Notes: generated by a model from the letters alone, not told the origin. 64,000 bases of DNA from CADEEL01 sp050246475 (GCA_050246475.1 JBFWVZ010000002.1:496001-560000); one strand, 5' to 3'. Positions 16,709 through 25,390 are shown, numbered from the stretch's first letter. Numbers and translations are program-made.

Positions 16709-18388
16709 ATGTCGGAAGAACCCGCCCCCGGCCTTTTTGGCGATGAGCCGCAGAAAAGCGGCTACCTCGTGCTGGCGCGTAAATACCGCCCGCGCACGTT
16801 CGAGGACTTGATCGGCCAGGAGGCGATGGTCCGCACCATCGCGAACTCCTTCGCCATGGGCCGCATCCCGCACGCTTACATGCTGACGGGCGTCCGCGGC
16901 GTCGGCAAGACGACGACGGCGCGCCTCCTCGCCCGCGCGCTCAACTACAAGACCGATGCGGTCGACGCGCCGAGCGTCAAGCTCGATCCGCCGGGCGTGC
17001 ATTGCGATGCAATCATGGAAAGCCGCCATCCCGACGTCTTCGAGATGGACGCCGCGTCGCGCACGGGCATCAACGACATTCGCGAAATTCTCGACAGCGT
17101 CCGCTACGCGCCCGTCATGGCGCGCAACAAAATCTACATCATCGACGAAGTGCACATGCTCTCGCAGGCCGCGTTCAACGGCTTGCTCAAAACGCTCGAA
17201 GAGCCGCCGCCGCACGTGAAGTTCATTTTCGCGACGACCGAAATCCGCAAAGTCCCCGTCACCGTGCTCTCACGTTGCCAGCGCTTCGATTTGAAACGCA
17301 TCGACAGCGAGCGCCTGCGTGATCACCTCGCCGGCATTTGCGCGAAGGAGAACGTCAACGTCGAGCCGGATGGCCTCGCCTTGATCGCGCGCGCGGCTGA
17401 AGGCTCCGCGCGCGATGCGCTGTCGTTGCTGGACCAAGCCATCGTGCAAAAGGCCGGATCGAAAGAAGCCGTCACCGCCGCCAACGTGCGCGACATGCTC
17501 GGCCTCGCCGATCGCGCGCGCGTGCTTGATCTCTTCGAAGCGATCGCCAAGGGCGACGCGAAAACCGCGCTCACCGAAATCCGCAGCCAGTACGACAGCG
17601 GCGCCGATCCCGCGCTCATCCTGCGTGATCTCCTGGAGATCGGCCACGACGCTGCACGCGCCCAAGCGCTGGGCGCCGACGCACGCTTGATCGGCGGCGC
17701 CGATTGGACAGCGCGCATCCGTTCGCTCGGCGATCGCCTCACACCCGCGCAGCTTTCGCGCTTGTGGCAGATGTTGCTGAAAGCGCTCGAAGAGACGAAC
17801 AAGGCGCCCGATCCCGTCGCCAGCGCCGAAATGGCGATGGTGCGCCTCTGCGCCGCGGCGAGCCTGCCCCCGCCCGAGGAAGCCGCGCGCATGCTGCGCG
17901 ACGGCGGACCGCCGGCTTCCGGCCGGCAAAGCAGCGCCGAAAGCCGGCAGGATGTCGGCGGTCCGAAGCTTCGCTCCTTCGAAGACGTCGTCGCCTTCGT
18001 CGCCTCCTTCCGCGACATCGATCTCGAAGTCGCGATGGAGCGCTATGTGCGCTTGAAGAGCTTCGCGCCCGGCGAAATCGTCTTCGAGCCCGCGCCGAAC
18101 ATGCCGGAGGAATTGCCGCGCCGCATCGCGCGCTTCCTCACGGAGGAAACCGGCGAACGCTGGGTCGTGCGCGCCGACGCGGTCGAAGGCATTGAGAGCC
18201 TTGCCGAACGCCGCCTCAAGGAGCAGGCGAAGACGCTCGACGAATTGAAGCGCCACCCCTACGTCGCCGAAGCGCTCGCCGCCTTTCCCGGCGCCGAAAT
18301 CAAAGCCGTGCGCAAGACGGGCGAAGAAAACGGCGAACCCTCCGAGATCGTGCCCATGCGCAAACGCAGCGCCAAGGAAGAGAGATGA
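16709..18388 (+). CDS. dnaX: DNA polymerase III subunit gamma/tau
   Basis: DnaX is the clamp-loader ATPase and polymerase organiser. The 559-residue protein has YLVLARKYRPRTFEDLIGQ, Walker A GVRGVGKTTTAR (61-72), the DEVHMLS Walker B region and sensor residues. The zinc-binding cysteine cluster is reduced to a lone Cys in GVHCDAIMESRHPDV, which from memory is usual in alphaproteobacteria. Residues in the linker around 400-419 are encoded by a palindromic repeat (17905-17965). No slippery A-run that would produce a gamma frameshift is seen. ATG 16709 fits the family N-terminus. ybaB overlaps the stop by ATGA. Confidence 0.95.
   Translation: MSEEPAPGLFGDEPQKSGYLVLARKYRPRTFEDLIGQEAMVRTIANSFAMGRIPHAYMLTGVRGVGKTTTARLLARALNYKTDAVDAPSVKLDPPGVHCDAIMESRHPDVFEMDAASRTGINDIREILDSVRYAPVMARNKIYIIDEVHMLSQAAFNGLLKTLEEPPPHVKFIFATTEIRKVPVTVLSRCQRFDLKRIDSERLRDHLAGICAKENVNVEPDGLALIARAAEGSARDALSLLDQAIVQKAGSKEAVTAANVRDMLGLADRARVLDLFEAIAKGDAKTALTEIRSQYDSGADPALILRDLLEIGHDAARAQALGADARLIGGADWTARIRSLGDRLTPAQLSRLWQMLLKALEETNKAPDPVASAEMAMVRLCAAASLPPPEEAARMLRDGGPPASGRQSSAESRQDVGGPKLRSFEDVVAFVASFRDIDLEVAMERYVRLKSFAPGEIVFEPAPNMPEELPRRIARFLTEETGERWVVRADAVEGIESLAERRLKEQAKTLDELKRHPYVAEALAAFPGAEIKAVRKTGEENGEPSEIVPMRKRSAKEER
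17905..17965. repeat. Palindromic repeat inserted inside dnaX
   Basis: A perfect 10-bp outer inverted repeat, CGGACCGCCG (17905-17914) and CGGCGGTCCG (17956-17965), encloses inner hairpins GCCGGCTTCCGGCCGGC and a GCCG/AAA/GCCGGC segment. The left 22 bases match the reverse complement of the right end of the intergenic element at 31397-31444 with one mismatch. It encodes a Gly/Ser/Arg/Gln-rich stretch in the disordered linker of DnaX without breaking the frame. Confidence 0.75.
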
Positions 18389-18708
18389 AGGATATTTCCC
18401 AGATCATGCGTCAGGCGCAGGCCATGCAGGCCAAGATCGCCGAGGCGCAGAAGAAGCTCGAAGCCATGGAGGTCGAAGGCACGGCAGGCGGCGGGCTCGT
18501 GAAGGTGAAACTCTCGGGCAAGACGGCGCTCATCTCCATCAGCATTGATCCTTCGCTGCTGAAGCCAGACGAAGGCGAGATCGTCGAGGATCTGGTGAAG
18601 GCCGCGCACGACGACGCCCGCCGCAAACTAGAAGACGCGCAGAACGAAGAGATGAAGGGCGTGTCGGGCGGGTTGGGGATTTTGCCTGGGTTCAAGATGC
18701 CGTTTTGA
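18385..18708 (+). CDS. ybaB: YbaB/EbfC family nucleoid-associated protein
   Basis: This 107-residue protein has the family core: KDISQIMRQAQAMQAKIAEAQ (N-terminal helix), GGGLVKVKLSGKTALISISI (beta sheet) and a C-terminal helix ending GILPGFKMPF. YbaB/EbfC dimers bind DNA without strict specificity. It is coupled to dnaX by an ATGA overlap, the standard order. recR, normally next, is displaced by about 1.6 kb because a flavoprotein gene on the opposite strand lies between. Confidence 0.95.
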   Translation: MKDISQIMRQAQAMQAKIAEAQKKLEAMEVEGTAGGGLVKVKLSGKTALISISIDPSLLKPDEGEIVEDLVKAAHDDARRKLEDAQNEEMKGVSGGLGILPGFKMPF

Positions 18709-18709
18709 G

Positions 18710-20203
18710 CTACGCCGCGATCAGATCCGCGCGCGCGTTGAGCCCCGCGCCCGCGAAGAGCGCGGCGCGCTCAGGCCCGGCCTTCGGCGGATAAAGCGCG
18801 GCGTTCGCACGCTTCCCGCGCGCCCAATAGCCGAGAATGCGCGCCATGACGGCGGGCTTCTTGATCCACGCATCGGGCGGATCGATCATGTGAAACGCGC
18901 GCAGCGCCTGGCGCAGCAGATCGACATCGCCGCGCAACGCGACGCCCACCGCATCTTCGGCAAAACCTTTGATGATCCGCCCACGGAGCGACGGCGTGTG
19001 CGCGGGATCGAGCGCTTGGCGCGCACGCCGGATCGCGCCGCGATCCTGCTTGAGCATCGCGTCGTAATAGGGCCGAAGCGCCGCGCGCAGCCCCGCTTCA
19101 AACGCTAAAGCACGCGCGTGTGCATCGCTTGATCCGTCGAGCGCGGCGCGCAGCGCCTGCGCGCCCGCCGCCGCGAACGAGCAGCCGCGGCCGTAGAGCG
19201 GATTGGTCCGCACATGTGCGTCCCCGAGCGCGAAAAAATTGAGCGCGGCAGGGCGCGCGTCTGGCGCGAAATCGCGCCACACGCTCTTGAGCTCCCCCAT
19301 CCCGAAGACTTTGCTCACCGCCTCTGCGCGATCCTCGTTGATCCACGGCACGAGGCCCGGAATGAGAATCGACACACGCTGAAAGACGTCGGGATCGACG
19401 ATCGCTTTGCGCAACTCCATCTCGATCTCGGGCACGGCGATCGTCACGGAGAAGCAATTGTTGTCCGCCGGAAAGATTCCAAACTTGAGATAGCCGAGAT
19501 CGCCCGTCGCGGGCGGCGCGCCTTCGCGCGGCGGTTCGATCTGGCCGTCCCGCAACCGATAATGACGCGTGTAATAGAGAATCCCCGCGCTTTCGCCTTC
19601 CTCTTTTATGCAAGCGCCCTGCGCGATGAGATGATCTGCAAGCCCGCCGATTTTGCCGCTAGCGTCGACAATAACATCGGCGCGCGCCTCGAATGGCGCG
19701 CCAGCTTCGTCGCCCGAAACGCCGAGCACACGCAAAGCGCCGTCAACACGATCGGTGACGAGCCCACGCACCATCGCGTCCGGCCTGATTGTCACGTTCC
19801 CGAGATTCGCCACATAGGCGCGCATCACGAGCTCCAGCGTCGTGCGCCGGCTGGTGAGAAACGTCAGCTGCGCATCGCCGGGCTGGGGCGCATAGGAAGC
19901 GCGCTGCCTCTCGGTCAGCGAACGTTCGAATGGGATTTCGCGCGCGCCCGATTCTAGGAGCGCCGCCAGCAGGCCGGGATGCTCCTCGCGGATGAATTCT
20001 CGCAGGCGCGCGAGAAACGCGTGGCTATGGCGCAAATGCCCGACGCCGCGGCGCTGCCAATCGGTGAACGCCGCGTCCGGATCGGCATCCGGGGGCGCGG
20101 GATCGCGATCGAGAATCGTAATCACGCGAGCGCTCCGCGCCAGCGCCAAAGCCGCGCACAGGCCCGCCATGCCGGCGCCGACGACCAGAACCGATTCGCG
20201 CAA
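18710..20203 (-). CDS. FAD-dependent oxidoreductase / halogenase-like monooxygenase
   Basis: This 497-residue flavoprotein has an N-terminal dinucleotide fold VLVVGAGMAGLCAALALA (GxGxxG, residues 8-13), an acidic residue ending strand 2 (ILDRDPAP), and a second FAD motif in NFFALGDAHVRTNPLYGRG (GDA...NPxxGxG). That combination matches group A flavin monooxygenases/geranylgeranyl-reductase-like and halogenase-like enzymes; the substrate is unknown. Translation begins at TTG 20203, supported by GGAGG five bases upstream. The gene splits ybaB from recR in reverse orientation, an unusual break of the dnaX-ybaB-recR operon. Confidence 0.8.
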   Translation of the reverse strand: MRESVLVVGAGMAGLCAALALARSARVITILDRDPAPPDADPDAAFTDWQRRGVGHLRHSHAFLARLREFIREEHPGLLAALLESGAREIPFERSLTERQRASYAPQPGDAQLTFLTSRRTTLELVMRAYVANLGNVTIRPDAMVRGLVTDRVDGALRVLGVSGDEAGAPFEARADVIVDASGKIGGLADHLIAQGACIKEEGESAGILYYTRHYRLRDGQIEPPREGAPPATGDLGYLKFGIFPADNNCFSVTIAVPEIEMELRKAIVDPDVFQRVSILIPGLVPWINEDRAEAVSKVFGMGELKSVWRDFAPDARPAALNFFALGDAHVRTNPLYGRGCSFAAAGAQALRAALDGSSDAHARALAFEAGLRAALRPYYDAMLKQDRGAIRRARQALDPAHTPSLRGRIIKGFAEDAVGVALRGDVDLLRQALRAFHMIDPPDAWIKKPAVMARILGYWARGKRANAALYPPKAGPERAALFAGAGLNARADLIAA

Positions 20204-20295
20204 TCTTGCCTCCGCGGACGCGACTATCCCGTCTTCCCCGGCGTTAGAACAAGGCGCCCTCGCAAGTGCGCGCCGCGCACGCTATCTCCGCTTCG

Positions 20296-20910
20296 ATGCG
20301 CACGCCCCGCACCCCTACCGGCTCTCCCGAACTCGAGAGGCTGATCGAACTGCTCGGCAAGGTGCCGGGCCTCGGCCCGCGCTCGGCGCGGCGCGCCGCG
20401 CTCCAGCTTCTGAAGAAGCGCGACCAGCTTATGGCGCCGCTCGCGGCAGCGCTTGCCGAAGCCGCCGAGCGCGTGACCACGTGCACCGAGTGCGGCGCGC
20501 TCGACACCATGAACCCTTGCGCCCTCTGCACCGCGCCGGGGCGCGACGATGGGCTCATCTGCGTCGTGGCTGAAGTCGGAGACGTGTGGGCGCTCGAACG
20601 CGCGGGCGCGTTCAAGGGCCGCTACCACGTGTTGGGCGGCGTGCTCTCTGCGCTCGACGGCGTGCGCCCGGAAGACTTGCGCGTCGCGAAATTGATTGAG
20701 CGCGCGGGCCGCGAAGGCGTGCGCGAAGTCATCATCGCGCTCTCGGCGACCGTCGATGGTCAGACGACGGCGCACTATCTCACCGAGCGGCTGCAGCCGC
20801 TGGGCGTCGCGGTCTCGCGGCTGGCGCACGGTGTGCCCGTCGGCGGCGAACTCGAATTGCTGGACGACGGCACGCTCTTCGCCGCGTTCTCAAGCAGGCG
20901 CCTGCTCTAA
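20296..20910 (+). CDS. recR: Recombination protein RecR
   Basis: RecR works with RecO/RecF to load RecA at gaps. Features are the helix-hairpin-helix LGKVPGLGPRSARRAAL, a four-cysteine zinc finger CTECGALDTMNPCALC, and a Toprim domain (ICVVAEVGDVWALERAGAF, later VIIALSATVDGQTTA, SRLAHGVPVGGELE). ATG 20296 gives a 204-residue protein, the typical size; GTG 20266 would add ten residues. It is divergent from the flavoprotein gene, so its promoter must be local (20204-20295) rather than that of dnaX. Confidence 0.95.
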   Translation: MRTPRTPTGSPELERLIELLGKVPGLGPRSARRAALQLLKKRDQLMAPLAAALAEAAERVTTCTECGALDTMNPCALCTAPGRDDGLICVVAEVGDVWALERAGAFKGRYHVLGGVLSALDGVRPEDLRVAKLIERAGREGVREVIIALSATVDGQTTAHYLTERLQPLGVAVSRLAHGVPVGGELELLDDGTLFAAFSSRRLL

Positions 20911-20912
20911 TC

Positions 20913-21176
20913 CTAGTGGCTGCGCTCGATGCACTCGGTGCGGGCGCGTGTGATACGCGGATCCATCAAGCCTTCGCTGCGGAAGCGCCGCATGGCCGCG
21001 TCGTATTCCTCGTAAGCCAACCGATGCGTCAAGCTTTCCCAGGTGCAAGCGCACACAGCATCGCTGGGCGGGCAGGAGCGGTTGAACTCCGCGTGCGCCG
21101 CTTCCGGATAAGGATGGGCTTGGCCCTGACCGCACGAAACGAGCGCGAGCGCCATAAGAGAAATGAGGATGCGCAT
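20913..21176 (-). CDS. Small cysteine-containing lipoprotein, unknown function
   Basis: This 87-residue product has a lipoprotein signal MRILISLMALALVSCGQG (lipobox LVSC, Cys15). The mature part has Cys35, Cys42, Cys44 and Cys82, including a CxC (VCACTW), followed by a helical Tyr/Arg-rich segment (AYEEYDAAMRRFRSEGL). The cysteine order resembles the secreted protein at 1111-1485. No family name is recognised. It is convergent with recR with a 2-bp gap. Confidence 0.6.
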   Translation of the reverse strand: MRILISLMALALVSCGQGQAHPYPEAAHAEFNRSCPPSDAVCACTWESLTHRLAYEEYDAAMRRFRSEGLMDPRITRARTECIERSH

Positions 21177-21334
21177 CGGCGGCCCTCTGGGCGGCTGTGG
21201 AATCAGCCGTGTGCAGGTTCACGATATTCCCTTCCGCGCCGATGACTAGGCCGCGCGACGCCAGGCGCAGCCGTTTCCACCGGCGAGCGCTGAAAGCCTG
21301 CACTTCCCAACCAATGCCGCGCTGCAACGCGCAC

Positions 21335-21372
21335 TCCATCGCCGGCCGGCGCCATTGCGCGGCGGCGATGGA
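21335..21372. terminator. Hairpin in the 21.2-21.4 kb intergenic gap
   Basis: TCCATCGCCG (21335-21344) pairs perfectly with CGGCGATGGA (21363-21372). It lies 31 bp past the stop of the META-domain gene on the minus strand and could terminate it; there is no strong T run. Nothing else is recognised in 21177-21403. Confidence 0.4.
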
Positions 21373-21403
21373 ATGTCGAGCCCTCTATGGGGCGGCTTGG
21401 CGA

Positions 21404-21844
21404 TTAGCTCGCCGCGCGTGCGAAGACGATCTGGCGGCCCTCTTCTCCGGTCACCACAAGCTGGCCGTTGGCGTCCACGACCATGCTTTCAGACTGGTTG
21501 AGGATTTCGAGGAGGCGGCCCTCGCGCGCCATGACGGCCGCATCCTCGCAGGCGCGCTCGGTGGCGCCGATGTTGCGCGCGACGAACTGGCCGTCGCGTA
21601 CGACATAGACGCCATAATAATCGTTGCACCCGGTGTTGCCGGACACGCGGTATTGCTCGCCGAATTGAATGGTGACGCCGGCATCCTGCGCGAGCGATTC
21701 ATTTTGAATGCTTCGCGCGGTCCAGCTGGTGCCGGCAAGCTGATCGCGCGCGGCGCCGCCAGGCGAAGTTGCGCACGAAGCGAGAAGGAAAAGCGCGGCC
21801 AAGCTCGAAACAACGAACGAGGCCGCACGCGCATGATGATGCAT
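21404..21844 (-). CDS. META-domain (HslJ-like) lipoprotein
   Basis: This lipoprotein of 146 residues has a signal ending in lipobox LLASC (Cys24). The mature domain has the META/HslJ pattern: LAGTSWTARSI at the start, VTIQFGEQYRVSGNTGCNDYYGVY (the S/GxxGCNxYxG core), NIGATERACED, and a closing hydrophobic strand QIVFARA. META-domain proteins are envelope proteins linked in E. coli to stress and novobiocin tolerance; their molecular activity is not settled. An internal disulfide between the GCN cysteine and the RACED cysteine is likely. Confidence 0.8.
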   Translation of the reverse strand: MHHHARAASFVVSSLAALFLLASCATSPGGAARDQLAGTSWTARSIQNESLAQDAGVTIQFGEQYRVSGNTGCNDYYGVYVVRDGQFVARNIGATERACEDAAVMAREGRLLEILNQSESMVVDANGQLVVTGEEGRQIVFARAAS

Positions 21845-21941
21845 GACGTGCTCCCGTGGGTTGGTTGAGCGCGAGACGCTCCGCTAGCGTCTTGCACACG
21901 CGTAACCTAAAGCGCGGGGCCGCGATGTCCACCCTTGTGGC

Positions 21942-23576
21942 CTAATTCGCGCCTTCTTCCAGCAAGCGGCGCGCGATCACCATTGCTTGAATTTCGCCCG
22001 CACCCTCGAAAATATTGAGAATCCGCGCGTCCGCCAGCACGCGGCTGATCGGGTATTCCATCGCAAAGCCGTTGCCGCCATGGATTTGCAGCGCATTGTC
22101 CGCTGCCGCCCACGCAACGCGCGCGCCGAGCAGCTTCGCCATGCCAGCTTCAAGGTCACAGCGTTTGCCGGAATCTTTCCGCCGCGCGGAGAAATAGGTG
22201 AGCTGGCGCGCGGCCATGATCTCCGCGGCCATCATGGTGAGCTTGTCCGCCACGCGCGGGAAGAGAAAAATCTCCTGCCCGAATTGCTTGCGATCGAGCG
22301 CGTAGGCCAAGCCGAGCTCCAGCGCGCTTTGCGCCACGCCGATGGCGCGCGCGGCCGTTTGAATCCGCGCGCTCTCGAACGTCGCCATGAGCTGCTTGAA
22401 GCCTTGGCCTTCGACGCCGCCAAGCAGATTGGCCGCCGGCACCTTGAATCCGTCGAAGCCGATTTCGTATTCCTTCATGCCGCGATAGCCGATGACTTCG
22501 ATCTCGCCGCCCGTCATGCCGTCCGCGGGAAACGGGCCGTTCTCGTCACCGCGCGGCTTGGGCGCGAGCAGCATCGAAAGGCCATTGAATCCGGTCGTGT
22601 TCGGGTCTGTGCGCACCAGAAGCGTCATCAGATCCGCGCGCGCCGCATGCGTGATCCACGTCTTATTGCCTGTGATCGAATAGGCTTCGCCTTCCTTCAC
22701 GCCGCGCGTGCGCAGGCTCCCCAGATCGCTGCCTGTGTTGGGTTCGGTGAACACGGCCGTCGGCAAAATCTCAGCGCTGGCGATTTTTGGCAGCCACTGA
22801 TCCTTCTGTTCATCCGTGCCGGCGCTTAAGATCAATTCCGCCGCGATTTCACTGCGCGTGCCGAGCGAGCCCGTTCCAATCCAAGCGCGCGACAATTCCT
22901 CGGAGACGACGCACATCGCCGTCTTGCCCATGCCCGCGCCGCCATATTCTTCCGGGATCGTCAGCCCAAAGACGCCGAGGGCGCCCATCTCCTCAAGCAC
23001 CGAAAGCGGGATCAGCTCGTCGTTCAAATGCCATTGGTGCGCGTGCGGCATGATCTTGTCGTCCGCGAATTTGCGGAACTGATCGCGCACCAGCTCGAAC
23101 TCTTCATCCAGCCCCGTCACTTCGACCGTCGCTTTGCCGCGCGATGCGCGCAGCAATTCCGCAAGCCGGGCGCGCTTCCTCGCATCGAACGAAGAATCGA
23201 TCGCCGGCGCGGCGACGCCGAAATCCGCGGGCCGGATGAACTCGACCTGCGTCATCATCACGCCGCCCGAAAGCTGCGCGCCATATTCGGCGAACACACG
23301 CTCCGCGAGGAGCGCCTCGACTTCGCCGAACGCCGGCCCCAATCGCCGCGCCCATTCCGCGATCTGCCGGAGCGCCTCGGCATAGGTCGCGACCCAGGCG
23401 AAGCCGTGAACGAGATGCTGCTCGGCATCGAGCTTGGCGCGGTCGATGCGCCCCTCGCGCGAGACCTTGGCTTTGACGGCGCTCCGCGCAGCGGCCGCGT
23501 AGTCCTCCGCCGCACGCGCGCCGGCTTCCAGCCGCTCGATCAGCCCGTTTTCAACCGCCGCCGCTTGCGCGCCCAT
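21942..23576 (-). CDS. mcd: (2S)-methylsuccinyl-CoA dehydrogenase
   Basis: This acyl-CoA dehydrogenase-fold flavoenzyme of 544 residues is much longer than ordinary ACADs because of an N-terminal ~150-residue helical extension, a hallmark of Mcd. Family blocks include EEYGGAGMGKTAMCVVSEELSR, LPTAVFTEPNTGSDLGSLRT, GYRGMKEYEIGFDGF and ALQIHGGNGFAMEYPISR, and the layout recalls Rhodobacter Mcd. It oxidises methylsuccinyl-CoA to mesaconyl-CoA in the ethylmalonyl-CoA pathway, and ccr and ecm are in the same window. ATG 23576 has GGAGCAGGG upstream; a start 14 codons earlier is less likely. Confidence 0.9.
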   Translation of the reverse strand: MGAQAAAVENGLIERLEAGARAAEDYAAAARSAVKAKVSREGRIDRAKLDAEQHLVHGFAWVATYAEALRQIAEWARRLGPAFGEVEALLAERVFAEYGAQLSGGVMMTQVEFIRPADFGVAAPAIDSSFDARKRARLAELLRASRGKATVEVTGLDEEFELVRDQFRKFADDKIMPHAHQWHLNDELIPLSVLEEMGALGVFGLTIPEEYGGAGMGKTAMCVVSEELSRAWIGTGSLGTRSEIAAELILSAGTDEQKDQWLPKIASAEILPTAVFTEPNTGSDLGSLRTRGVKEGEAYSITGNKTWITHAARADLMTLLVRTDPNTTGFNGLSMLLAPKPRGDENGPFPADGMTGGEIEVIGYRGMKEYEIGFDGFKVPAANLLGGVEGQGFKQLMATFESARIQTAARAIGVAQSALELGLAYALDRKQFGQEIFLFPRVADKLTMMAAEIMAARQLTYFSARRKDSGKRCDLEAGMAKLLGARVAWAAADNALQIHGGNGFAMEYPISRVLADARILNIFEGAGEIQAMVIARRLLEEGAN

Positions 23577-23643
23577 ATCCCTGCTCCTGCCGCGCCCAGG
23601 GATAACAGATTTGTGCACGTGCGAAAGGCGGGCGAAACGCCGC

Positions 23644-24696
23644 TTAGCTCATCCAGCGGAGCGTCGCCGGCTGGATTGGGTTCACAAACGCGCGTCCCTC
23701 GGCATGGGCCTTCGCCCATTCGCGCTTCAAGCTCAGGTACCATTTCGCCTGAACGTCGATATCGTCGATCCAAAGCATCGAGGGCGTGTATTTGAGCCCT
23801 TCGTTCTGCAAATCGACCATGCGGCCGTCCTGATCGAGAAACTCGCCGGCGGCGGGCTCCAGGATCGGCTTCAGCAAATCGAGCAACGGCGCGCCGTTCC
23901 AATATGTGATCTGCGTGATGCGCGTCGCGTGCTCGTTCTCGGGCGTGAGGCACGTCAGGGTGTAGAGGCGCTTCTTCCCGCTCTCCACCACTTCCCAGCG
24001 ATAGCCGGGCAGCTTGAACACGATCTCGGTCGTCACATCGCCGCCGAAGAGCGCGCGGTAGGCAAGGGAGTTCGAGGCCGGCGCATGCCGCGCGATCGCC
24101 CAGCCGTGCTCGCGCGGCTCAAACTTCTTCTCCTTGAGTTTCTTGCCGGCCGAAGGCGGACGCCACCACCATTGATTATGCACGTACGGCACATGCGCGG
24201 GATCCATCAGCCCAACGACAGCGTTGTCCATGTTCGCCGAAAACGTCCGCACCGTGATCATTTTCGGCTTCGCGTCCGGCGCATCGAGTTCGGGCGGCGG
24301 CGGCGGCTCGCCCGCGAAGCGCGGATCGGACGAGACATAGACGAGCACGATGCCGTGCGCCTCATGCGTCGGATAATGCCGCACCTTGATGCGCGACGCT
24401 TCGTAGGGCTGCCCGTCGACCAGCGAGGGGATGAGTTTGCATCCGCCGTCCGCGCCGAAGCGCCAGCCGTGATAGGGGCACTCGATCGTGACCTGCCCCG
24501 CCGTATCGAATTGCTTGCCCGCGGAGAGCGGCACCGCGCGGTGCGGGCAGATATCGCGAAGGGCGAACGCGCGCCCGTCGGCGCCCCGCGCCAGCATCAC
24601 CGGCTCGCCGAGGATCTCACGCCGGAACTGGCGCCCGCGTTTCAGCTCCGCCGATGTCGCGGCGAAGTACCAAGCGTCTCGAAGCAGCTCGCTCAT
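23644..24696 (-). CDS. Rieske non-heme iron oxygenase, alpha subunit
   Basis: This 350-residue ring-hydroxylating-type oxygenase has a Rieske [2Fe-2S] centre at CPH (Cys50, His52) and CPYH (Cys73, His76). The mononuclear iron site is formed by the segment NAVVGLMDPAHVPYVHN, with Asp and two His, and a later acidic residue. The architecture resembles the pheophorbide-a-oxygenase/VanA-type group; the substrate is unknown. ATG 24696 is used because it starts the conserved SELLRDAWYF. It overlaps the stop of the small membrane-protein gene upstream (ATGA) and lies 67 bp ahead of mcd on the same strand. Confidence 0.85.
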   Translation of the reverse strand: MSELLRDAWYFAATSAELKRGRQFRREILGEPVMLARGADGRAFALRDICPHRAVPLSAGKQFDTAGQVTIECPYHGWRFGADGGCKLIPSLVDGQPYEASRIKVRHYPTHEAHGIVLVYVSSDPRFAGEPPPPPELDAPDAKPKMITVRTFSANMDNAVVGLMDPAHVPYVHNQWWWRPPSAGKKLKEKKFEPREHGWAIARHAPASNSLAYRALFGGDVTTEIVFKLPGYRWEVVESGKKRLYTLTCLTPENEHATRITQITYWNGAPLLDLLKPILEPAAGEFLDQDGRMVDLQNEGLKYTPSMLWIDDIDVQAKWYLSLKREWAKAHAEGRAFVNPIQPATLRWMS

Positions 24697-24932
24697 TGCT
24701 GCGCGATATAGAGCAGATAGGCGATCCCGAGAAATCCGCCCGCCGCGCATGCGACAATTCCGGCCAGGGACGCCAATGCGGCGAATCCATGCGCGGCCCG
24801 GGAGAGCGGCGCGCGCGCTTTGGAGAGCGCCGGCGCGGCGAACCGCAGAGTCAAAACCGAAAACAAAAAGATGCCGCCGAGCGCGAGGAGAAAGATCGCG
24901 ACTTGCCCAAGCAGCAAGACGAGCCCGTTCAT
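24693..24932 (-). CDS. Small membrane protein (two TM segments), unknown
   Basis: This 79-residue protein begins MNGLVLLLGQVAIFLLALGGIFLF (TM1), continues through a basic loop (LSKARAPLSRAAHG), and has a second hydrophobic segment FAALASLAGIVACAAGGFLGIAYLLYIA. It is overlapped at both ends by 4 bases: its ATG sits in the stop of the I42-inhibitor gene and its stop in the start of the Rieske gene. The three are thus a translationally coupled set. The start at 24932 is chosen for this coupling and the hydrophobic N-terminus; an upstream frame extension is Arg-rich and overlaps its neighbour. Confidence 0.65.
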   Translation of the reverse strand: MNGLVLLLGQVAIFLLALGGIFLFSVLTLRFAAPALSKARAPLSRAAHGFAALASLAGIVACAAGGFLGIAYLLYIAQQ

Positions 24933-25390
24933 TGCGTCTCGATCGTCACCGCGAACGTAGCGCTCGGCGGCTCGTCGCTTTCCCACGGCCGGCGCTGCTC
25001 GAAGCGCAATTCGCCGCGCCCCGCCGCACGCGCTTCGAACACGAACACTTCCCAATGGTTGCCGCCCGTGAAGCCCGGCTGGCGCTGCGCCTCGGTGGTC
25101 GGCCCGCTCGCTTCGCCGCTCGCGGCGAGGAAATCCGGCACGCTCACGGCCGCCCAAACGTAGCCCGCCGTCGGCACGCCGACGAGCTCCACCGCGAAGC
25201 GTTGGCCGGCCGGCACGGCGATCGTTTGTCCCGCCTGATCGGCGCCGACCCTGATCGCGACGCCCTCAGGCGTGGGCGCGGACACGGCGTCTTCTTGCTG
25301 CTGCATCGCTGGTTGTTCCGGCGCCATCTCCTCCCCAGGCGCACACGCGATCAACGCCAACGCGAGCGCGGGACCCATGAAACGCCGCAT
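24929..25390 (-). CDS. Chagasin-type (I42) protease-inhibitor lipoprotein
   Basis: This 153-residue lipoprotein has lipobox LIAC (Cys16) and a Gln/Glu/Pro linker. The mature domain shows all three loops of the chagasin/I42 cysteine-protease inhibitor family: VPTAGYVW (72-79, family NPTTGxxW), GFTGG (106-110, GxGG loop) and RRPWE (133-137, RPW loop). The usual Asn of loop one is Val here. Such bacterial members are thought to control papain-like peptidases in the envelope. GGAGG precedes ATG 25390. It is immediately downstream of an M20 peptidase gene. Confidence 0.82.
   Translation of the reverse strand: MRRFMGPALALALIACAPGEEMAPEQPAMQQQEDAVSAPTPEGVAIRVGADQAGQTIAVPAGQRFAVELVGVPTAGYVWAAVSVPDFLAASGEASGPTTEAQRQPGFTGGNHWEVFVFEARAAGRGELRFEQRRPWESDEPPSATFAVTIETQ

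Noticed and set aside
16709..18388. Programmed frameshift in dnaX
   Set aside because: No A6G or similar slippery run with a following stem was seen; only full-length tau is supported.
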